Source: a virus
Virus record (IMG/VR): IMGVR_UViG_3300049617_000455
Coordinates: 1-28,238 of that record
Strand: one strand, 5' to 3'
Length of the DNA: 28,238 nucleotides
The notes under the pieces are model-generated. The model was not told the DNA's origin, did no database searches, and saw only the letters and a list, made by a program, of their open reading frames with translations. Shown here piece by piece: positions 22,643 through 28,238 of the stretch (positions within the stretch are counted from its first letter, which is position 1; each line of letters opens with the position of its first letter). The position numbers and the translations under genes were made by a program.

Positions 22643-25624
22643 ATGCCGAGCATTGATCAACTGCCTTTGGCGGTCGTGGTGAATCCGACCGACCTCGTCC
22701 CGGTGGAGCAGAACGGCACTGCGATGGCTGCTTCGACGTCGCTGCTTCTGGGTGGCACTCAGCCGGCGCTGACGCTCGCACCTGGCGTTTTGCTCGGCCG
22801 GGTCAGCATGGGCACTGGCGGGCCGGAGCCGGTGGGTGTTGGGGCGGGGCTCGCCTTGCTCAACGGTCAGCTCGTCGCCAGTGCTGTCGGGTCTCTACCG
22901 CTCGTTTCGCCGGCGTTTACAGGCGTGCCGACAGCGCCCACGCCGGCGCTACACGATGTGAGCGATGCTGTTGCAACAACGGCATTCGTGCAGGCTGTGG
23001 CACAGTCACAGACAGTGGTGCTGACCGGTGACGTCACGGGGATTGGTGTCACCAGTGGGGTTGCGGCGACGTTGCCGGCGATTACGACACCGGGCGTCTA
23101 CGGCAAAGTGACGGTGAACGCGAAAGGTCAGGTGATCGGCGGCGGCGTTCTGCTGGCCAGCGATGTGAGCGGTCTGGCGCGGGTGGCTGTCACAGGCAGC
23201 CTGTCCGATCTCAGTGGTACGCTTGGGCCGGTGGACATGTCGGCGGCCACAGTGGTGGGGCCAGCGGGTGGGACGGCGCGGAGCCTGTCGGCGCGGGCGC
23301 TCGACGTATTCAACGTGCTGGATTTCGGGGCGCTGGCTGATGGTGTCAGCAACGCTGGTACGGCGATCAATGCGGCGATCGCCGCGGCGGCGGCGTTGCC
23401 TTTGGGTGGCGAGGTCTATCTGCCGGCGGGGCATTATCGCATTGATTTGTCGACCGCTGCGCTGATTGCGAAATCGGGTGTGGCGCTGCGTGGCGCCGGC
23501 CGCGGCAAGACCGTGCTGACCATGGACGATACGATTGGTTCAGGTCCCGGTGCAGCCGGACTTTCGAATGCGACCAGCGGCGGAGTGTTTCCGGCGATCA
23601 GTGACTTTCATTTGAGCGACCTGACGATGCAGGGCATGCGTGGGCAAAGCGGGAATAATGTTGCCAGCGGGGCCTTTCTCGTTAATCTTTCGAACATCAG
23701 CAATATCTCTGTTCAAAACTGCGAATTCCTAGATTCAAGAAATTTTTCTCTCGGGATTTTTTCAGGCAGCGACGTGCTGGTTGATGGAAACCGGCTGGCG
23801 CGGAGCAATTTCGATTCGATCGCGGTGTGGGATGTATCCAACGTAATCATCACCGATAACGAAATCGAGATGTCGGGAGATGACTCGATTTCCGTTCATA
23901 CCAGTGACTCCACGATCGCTCCGCTGCGTGCCGGAATATTGATTGCCAACAACAGTATCACCGATGGCCCTGGAATTCATGTGCTCGGCGCCAAGACGGC
24001 GCTGATATCCGGCAACGTCATCCGGCGGGGCCGCGGTACTGGCATCAACGTTGGGTTCGATCCGTATTTTCAACAGGGAGATACGCCGAACTTTGCGGTG
24101 CAGATCGTGGATAATCTGATCGAGGACATGATCGATAGCTCCGGCTTCATCGCCGGTTCGACCCCCGCCTATTATATTCTCGCGGGCGGGTCGTCGAAAC
24201 AGGCTGGCGGGGGGGCGTCGGCGCCGGGTATCCCGGCCGCCGGCACCGGCGCCGTGACGCCGCTCTACGGCAGCGGCAGCGGTAGCCTCTATGGCAATGG
24301 GCAGAGCAATACCGACGGAACCCATAATGTGACGGGCGTTACGCCCTCGCCGGGAGGCTACTGGTTACGCATTGAAGGCAATACGCTCGTGCGAACATTG
24401 CCCGCGGTGACGGCGTGGAGCCAATGGGGCTATGGGACGGCTCTGCAGGTTGGCAGTTCCGGCGAATATGACGGTGCGATCACTGAGGCGATGCTGAATC
24501 ATCCCGGCATTCATCTCATCGGGGCGCTGCGCCATTCCCGGGTGGCAGGCAACATCATCCAAACCACCGGGGCGAATGGTATCGAGTTCGACTATTCGGC
24601 GCTGGACATGGACTATGATGGGTTGGAGATTGTCGGGAATCGCATTGCCGATTTCGGTCAGTTCGGAGTGTTCTGGCCGACTGGCACGATTTCAAACCAG
24701 CGCATTCGCATCGCCGGAAACGATTTCGACGGCGATCCATATTTCCGGGCCTCTGGCCGTGGTCCGAATGGGAGTTGGTCAGGAAATGGAGCGCCGAGTA
24801 TCGGGCTCTATCTTGCCTTTCTGAGCGGCGTGGAGGTGGTTGAGAATCATTTTCGCAATCTGGGTGCGCCGGTGTCGCAGGCTGGTGGTGCGCTTGGTGT
24901 GTTTCGTCGCAATGTCGTGCACTGCAACCCGGTTTTTATTGGCAGCAGTCCAGCCAACCAGGGTGTTGGTACCATCCCGTCCGCGGGTTCGGATTTCACG
25001 CATGTTATTGAATGCTGTGATCCGACTGCGGCGGCCTATGGACGCATGATATCGACAACACTGGCGAGCAGCCCGGCGCAACCGGCGACCGGGACCTATG
25101 TGGCCGGACATTTTGTCGGCAATAGCCTGCCGATGACCGTTGGTGGCCAAGCGCTGCTTGGTTGGCAACGGCTGACGACAGGCAGTACTCATGTTGCCGG
25201 CACCGACTGGGCGGCGGTGTATGGCGCAACGGGCATTAACCCACCGAATGCGGCACTGCTTGGCGGGAACGGGACCGCACTCACCGGGGTGTCGCTCGGT
25301 TCGGGGCTGACGCTTGCCGGCGGCGTGCTGAGTGCCGCCGGGGCGGTATATGCCGTGAGCAACACCTACGGTGCGAGTGGTGCCATTGCGGTGACCGATA
25401 ATCTGGCTTTGGTAACCGCGGCTACCGCTGTTGCGCTCACGCTCGGGGCGGGCGCGGTGGACGGACATGTTTCAATCGTCAAGCGTTTCGGCGCCGGTGC
25501 AGTGACGCTGACCGCGACGATCGACGGCTTGGCCGGCACGGAAGTGATGCTCGATTCGGCGTCAATCAAGGAGGCCATCTCGCTGGTGTGGTCGCAAAGT
25601 CTCAATAGCTGGCTATTGATCTGA
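22643..25624 (+). CDS. Tailspike 2: larger beta-helix receptor-binding protein
   Basis: A 993-aa protein; GAGG lies 8 bases before ATG 22643. Residues 1-81 align without gaps to the anchor of spike 1. Residues 89-118 hold SPAFTGVPTAPTPALHD and ATTAFVQ, a classical fibre motif. Residues about 122-190 carry a collar-like repeat (TGDVTGIGVTSGVAATLPAI, KVTVNAKGQVIGGG). From about 223, FNVLDFGALADGVSNAGTAINAAI begins the beta-helix, with VYLPAGHYRI, VLVDGNRLARSNFDSIAVWDVSN and VIITDNEIEMSGDDSISVHT. The C-terminal 160 residues form a cap (GLTLAGGVLSAAG ... LVWSQSLNSWLLI). An AT-rich patch with atypical codons lies near 23690-23780. A 176-base gap separates it from spike 1. It probably targets a second surface glycan. 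Confidence 0.85.
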   Translation: MPSIDQLPLAVVVNPTDLVPVEQNGTAMAASTSLLLGGTQPALTLAPGVLLGRVSMGTGGPEPVGVGAGLALLNGQLVASAVGSLPLVSPAFTGVPTAPTPALHDVSDAVATTAFVQAVAQSQTVVLTGDVTGIGVTSGVAATLPAITTPGVYGKVTVNAKGQVIGGGVLLASDVSGLARVAVTGSLSDLSGTLGPVDMSAATVVGPAGGTARSLSARALDVFNVLDFGALADGVSNAGTAINAAIAAAAALPLGGEVYLPAGHYRIDLSTAALIAKSGVALRGAGRGKTVLTMDDTIGSGPGAAGLSNATSGGVFPAISDFHLSDLTMQGMRGQSGNNVASGAFLVNLSNISNISVQNCEFLDSRNFSLGIFSGSDVLVDGNRLARSNFDSIAVWDVSNVIITDNEIEMSGDDSISVHTSDSTIAPLRAGILIANNSITDGPGIHVLGAKTALISGNVIRRGRGTGINVGFDPYFQQGDTPNFAVQIVDNLIEDMIDSSGFIAGSTPAYYILAGGSSKQAGGGASAPGIPAAGTGAVTPLYGSGSGSLYGNGQSNTDGTHNVTGVTPSPGGYWLRIEGNTLVRTLPAVTAWSQWGYGTALQVGSSGEYDGAITEAMLNHPGIHLIGALRHSRVAGNIIQTTGANGIEFDYSALDMDYDGLEIVGNRIADFGQFGVFWPTGTISNQRIRIAGNDFDGDPYFRASGRGPNGSWSGNGAPSIGLYLAFLSGVEVVENHFRNLGAPVSQAGGALGVFRRNVVHCNPVFIGSSPANQGVGTIPSAGSDFTHVIECCDPTAAAYGRMISTTLASSPAQPATGTYVAGHFVGNSLPMTVGGQALLGWQRLTTGSTHVAGTDWAAVYGATGINPPNAALLGGNGTALTGVSLGSGLTLAGGVLSAAGAVYAVSNTYGASGAIAVTDNLALVTAATAVALTLGAGAVDGHVSIVKRFGAGAVTLTATIDGLAGTEVMLDSASIKEAISLVWSQSLNSWLLI

Positions 25625-25634
25625 GGAGCGTCAG

Positions 25635-25937
25635 ATGACCGTTCTTGCCAATAACCCTTCGACCGGCCTGGGGCCGCTGTCGCCGGTTCCCGTCGGAAGT
25701 GTCGATGGCACCCCACTGGGAGCTGCGCCGTCGGGCGCGGTGGGTGCGCGGCTCTATTTGCCGCCGGGCTCAAGCGTGAGCTTCACCATCGCGGGTGCAG
25801 CTCCGACGGGCGTACCGGCCAGTGTGTTTACCGTGTCGCAATCCGTCACCGGACCGAACTGGGACGAGGCGTTGAGCGGCGGCCAAATGCTCTATGTGAC
25901 CGGCATCACGGGTGCGCCGCTGTTCCGCTGGTTCTGA
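25635..25937 (+). CDS. Hypothetical 100-aa protein between spike and SGNH genes
   Basis: ATG 25635 has GAGGAG 6 bases upstream and follows the spike stop by 10 bases. The sequence is Gly/Pro/Ser/Val-rich and predicted beta: NNPSTGLGPLSPVPVGSVDG, ARLYLPPGSSVSFTIAGAAP, ASVFTVSQSVTGPNWDEALSGGQMLYVTGITGAPLFRWF. The central part looks like a small beta-sandwich ('P-P-G-x-x-V-x-F-x-I'). There are no cysteines, membrane segments or catalytic motifs. Position between receptor-binding genes suggests a small tail-tip or fibre-capping subunit. I do not recognise the family. Confidence 0.55.
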   Translation: MTVLANNPSTGLGPLSPVPVGSVDGTPLGAAPSGAVGARLYLPPGSSVSFTIAGAAPTGVPASVFTVSQSVTGPNWDEALSGGQMLYVTGITGAPLFRWF

Positions 25938-25951
25938 CCGGAGATGGCTGA

Positions 25952-28000
25952 ATGACCACGCTCTACACCTCGGACGACGCCTCCATCGGCTTCGACGCCA
26001 CCGCCGTCGGCGCCACGCCCTCCGGCTGGACGGCGCCGCTCGCCAGCGCACCCGTCATCAGCACCACGAACCCCACTGCGGGGCACGTGCATACCCTGCA
26101 AACGCCCGACCTCCAGGCGGCGTTGCAGACCGGCATTGCGGCGGTGGCCGACATGTCGGTGTATTTCACCGCCAGCCTGGCGGGCGGTCTCAATTCGGTG
26201 CTGCCGGGGCCGGTGTTGCGATCGAACGCCGGGGGCACCAATGGCTACACCATCACCATCAACGCGCCGAATGGCAGCAACCAGTATCTGGTGGCGATCT
26301 ACAAGCTCAACGGTGGCAGCTATTCGCAGATCGGCTCGACCTATCAGAGCGGGCCGGCCTTCAGCACCGCCAACACGATGGCGGTGCGGGCGCAGATCCA
26401 GGGCAGCACCATCAGCGTGCGGCACTGGGTGTTGGGCACCACGGAGCCGACAAGCTGGCAACTGACCACGACCGATACCAGCGTGACGGCGGCCGGCTAT
26501 GCCGGCGTGTATTCCAGCGCCAACGCCGCGCCGGGCGGCAACGGCTTCCTCGGCGAGTTCATCGTCTCGGATTTCAACACCACGGAGACGATCAGCGTCA
26601 CCACGCCGGGCACCGTCACGCCTGGTGCGGCGATGACGATTGCCGGCGGCTATACGAACGGGCCGCCGACCGCGCTCGATTATCAGTTCGACAGCGCGGG
26701 CTGGGTGGCAGCCGCCTCGCCGACCATATCGGGCGGGGCCTTCAGCTTCAGCGCCACGGCGCCGGCGGCCGGCACGCATACGGTTTCGGTGCGGGACCAT
26801 AACAGCACCGGCATTTCAGGCACGTCCGGCAGCTTCACCGCCGGCACGCCGGCGCTGGTGATCGGCACCATGACGGCGACGCCTTCGGCCGCCGGCATCA
26901 CGCTGGCACTCTCGGCCGGGCTGTCCGGCGGCACGGGGGCCGGGTATTCCTATGCCATCTATCGCGGCACCGATCCCAACTTCGCCGAGGGCGCCGGCAC
27001 GCTGCTCGCGACGGTTTCCAGCATGCCCTATACCGACACGACGGCGGCGGCCGGGACCACCTATTTCTACGGCGTGCATGGCACCGATGGCGGCGGCAAC
27101 GCGGTGGATGCCGGGTTGCCTGGCACGGGGGCGACCGGGCTCTCCGGCCCGCTCTATGTGGCGGGCACGCCGAACGGGCCGGACCTCGCCATCGTGTTCA
27201 TCGGCGACAGTATCACCTATGGCGTGGGGGTTTCGAACGCCGGCAGCGTCGCCAGCCCGACCGCGCCGTATTTCTGCATGGCGCGGCTGGCCGAGCTGTC
27301 CGGCCAGCGCAACGTGTATGGCGCGAACACCGGCATATCGGGCACCACGACGACGGACTGGGCGCCGGGCGGGGCCGATTACAACAATGCGGTGGAAGCC
27401 ATCAACGGCGGCTCGGCGGCGAGCGTGCTGCACGCCGCGCACCCGGCGGCGCAGATGGTGTTCTCCATCATGCTCGGCACCAATGACAGCGCCAGCTCGG
27501 GCACGAACAACGCGCCTTATTCCGGGGCACTGACGGCGGCCGAGTATCAGACGAAGCTGGCGGCGATCGTGACGCAGATCCTCACGGTGGACTGGCCTTC
27601 GGCCAAGATCGTGCTGCACGCCGCACCCTGGTATTCGCCGAACACCCATAATGGCGCGAGCTATCTGCAAGCCGGGCTGTCCGCGCTGTTCGGCTATCGG
27701 TCGGCGCTGGCGGCGGTGGTGGCGTCATTCGCGGTGTCGCACCCGGGCCAGGTGATGCTGGGGGATACGCAGTCCTTCGCCTATTTCGCGCAGAATTTTG
27801 CCAGCGAGTTGCAGGCGGATGGCAGCGGGACGAACGGGGTGTTCTTCCTGCATCCCGCGGGGGTGGCGGGGGCGGATGGCAAGATCGGCACGCAGTCGCT
27901 CGGCGAGATGTGGGCGACGGCGATCGGGGCAGGGTTGTGGGGCGGCGGGGCGGGCGTGGTGACGTATCGCGGTGGTTTCGAGCGCGGCGTGTTGGGATGA
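25952..28000 (+). CDS. Multidomain tail protein with SGNH-hydrolase domain
   Basis: A 682-aa protein, GGAG 8 bases before the ATG. The N-terminal ~210 residues are lectin/concanavalin-like beta-sandwich (SVYFTASLAGGLNSVLPGPVLR, GYTITINAPNGSNQYLVAIYKLNGGSY). Residues about 210-295 look Ig-like (GYTNGPPTALDYQFDSAGWV), and 295-400 fibronectin-III-like (LSGGTGAGYSYAIYRGTDPNF, TYFYGVHGTDGGGNAV). The SGNH esterase part runs from about 412: block I FIGDSITYG with Ser420, block III GTND with Asn511, and His634 in LHPAG. The Asp normally three residues before that His is Phe, so a Ser-His dyad or a displaced Asp is implied. It would deacetylate or de-esterify host surface polysaccharide, complementing the two spikes. 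Confidence 0.85.
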   Translation: MTTLYTSDDASIGFDATAVGATPSGWTAPLASAPVISTTNPTAGHVHTLQTPDLQAALQTGIAAVADMSVYFTASLAGGLNSVLPGPVLRSNAGGTNGYTITINAPNGSNQYLVAIYKLNGGSYSQIGSTYQSGPAFSTANTMAVRAQIQGSTISVRHWVLGTTEPTSWQLTTTDTSVTAAGYAGVYSSANAAPGGNGFLGEFIVSDFNTTETISVTTPGTVTPGAAMTIAGGYTNGPPTALDYQFDSAGWVAAASPTISGGAFSFSATAPAAGTHTVSVRDHNSTGISGTSGSFTAGTPALVIGTMTATPSAAGITLALSAGLSGGTGAGYSYAIYRGTDPNFAEGAGTLLATVSSMPYTDTTAAAGTTYFYGVHGTDGGGNAVDAGLPGTGATGLSGPLYVAGTPNGPDLAIVFIGDSITYGVGVSNAGSVASPTAPYFCMARLAELSGQRNVYGANTGISGTTTTDWAPGGADYNNAVEAINGGSAASVLHAAHPAAQMVFSIMLGTNDSASSGTNNAPYSGALTAAEYQTKLAAIVTQILTVDWPSAKIVLHAAPWYSPNTHNGASYLQAGLSALFGYRSALAAVVASFAVSHPGQVMLGDTQSFAYFAQNFASELQADGSGTNGVFFLHPAGVAGADGKIGTQSLGEMWATAIGAGLWGGGAGVVTYRGGFERGVLG

Positions 28001-28044
28001 CCATGTCGAATTTGTCTGTCTCCGCGTTTGCCGTTTCTCCGTAA
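27997..28044 (+). other. 15-codon mini-ORF coupled to the SGNH gene
   Basis: ATG 27997 overlaps the SGNH gene's TGA as ATGA and encodes MTMSNLSVSAFAVSP before TAA 28042-28044. The next ATG is at 28056. It may be a coupling leader that hands ribosomes to the membrane-protein gene, or the remnant of a truncated gene. No ribosome binding site of its own is needed for coupling. Too short to assign. Confidence 0.25.
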
Positions 28045-28055
28045 GAGATTCATCC

Positions 28056-28238
28056 ATGCCCCACATCAGCCTCCCGGAAGATGAGCAGAAGCGCCTTTAC
28101 AAAGAGGCGCTCAAAGAAGCGTTGCGGGAGTGGCTTGACGACCAATTCGCCACCTTCGGTAAATGGTCTGCCGCCGGTATCGCGTCATTGGTGATTGGCG
28201 GTCTCGCTTATGTCGCGATGACTCGCTGGCGCCGCTAA
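28056..28238 (+). CDS. Small single-pass membrane protein
   Basis: A 60-aa protein from ATG 28056; AAGAG lies about 8 bases upstream, and the longer open frame lacks support. The N-terminal 35 residues are charged and amphipathic (PEDEQKRLYKEALKEALREWLDDQFATFG). One hydrophobic helix follows at about 37-56 (WSAAGIASLVIGGLAYVAMT), then a basic end RWRR that fits a cytoplasmic or topogenic positive tail. Small one-helix proteins after tail-fibre genes are often holin-like or lysis helpers, but many are unassigned. Any endolysin would be to the right of the window. Real gene likely; role unknown. Confidence 0.6.
   Translation: MPHISLPEDEQKRLYKEALKEALREWLDDQFATFGKWSAAGIASLVIGGLAYVAMTRWRR

Noticed and set aside
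1-28238. CRISPR arrays, tRNA or rRNA genes, insertion sequences
   Set aside because: No regularly spaced direct repeats, cloverleaf, rRNA core or transposase was seen on either strand by eye.

Overview
The window looks like one end of a contractile-tailed (myovirus-like) prophage in a GC-rich alphaproteobacterium. Acetobacteraceae (acetic acid bacteria and relatives) is the likeliest host family. I base this on base composition, on the style of the Hint-domain protein at the left edge and on the flavour of the phage proteins. The host assignment is inference; no rRNA, tRNA or host marker is present to confirm it.

Left flank (1-2203): two minus-strand genes, 4 bases apart, encode a degenerate Hint (hedgehog/intein-type) protein and an RlpA-like secreted double-psi beta-barrel protein. 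A 504-base, AT-richer divergent region (1700-2203) follows, with a candidate plus-strand promoter, a tiny leader ORF and two short palindromes.

Head module (2204-8789): large terminase, portal, scaffold-like protein, major capsid protein and three connector or neck proteins. I see no small terminase, prohead protease, integrase or repressor in the window.

Tail module (8803-17690): a 50-aa gene, contractile sheath, tube, a tail-assembly chaperone with a textbook -1 ribosomal frameshift site, a 91-aa protein and a strikingly short Pro/Ala-rich protein in the tape-measure position. Then come a gpU-like protein, LysM-like gpX, gpD hub, gpV spike, gpW, gpJ and gpI. Most junctions overlap (ATGA or TAATG) or are a few bases apart, so this is one late operon. 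It is broken by two lower-GC gaps (13401-13653 and 15389-15529) that carry a terminator-like hairpin and a perfect 9-bp inverted repeat.

Host-recognition module (17730-28000): a fibre with a glycine-rich C-terminal domain, a small coiled-coil protein, a fibre-tail adaptor, two large beta-helix tailspikes sharing the same 81-residue N-terminal anchor, a small unknown protein and a multidomain SGNH-hydrolase tail protein. A 60-aa single-pass membrane protein ends the window. Lysis genes, if present, should lie further right.

The features most worth following are the short, apparently disordered tape-measure candidate in an otherwise complete contractile phage, the frameshift signal with its long hairpin, and the pair of spikes built on one shared anchor.
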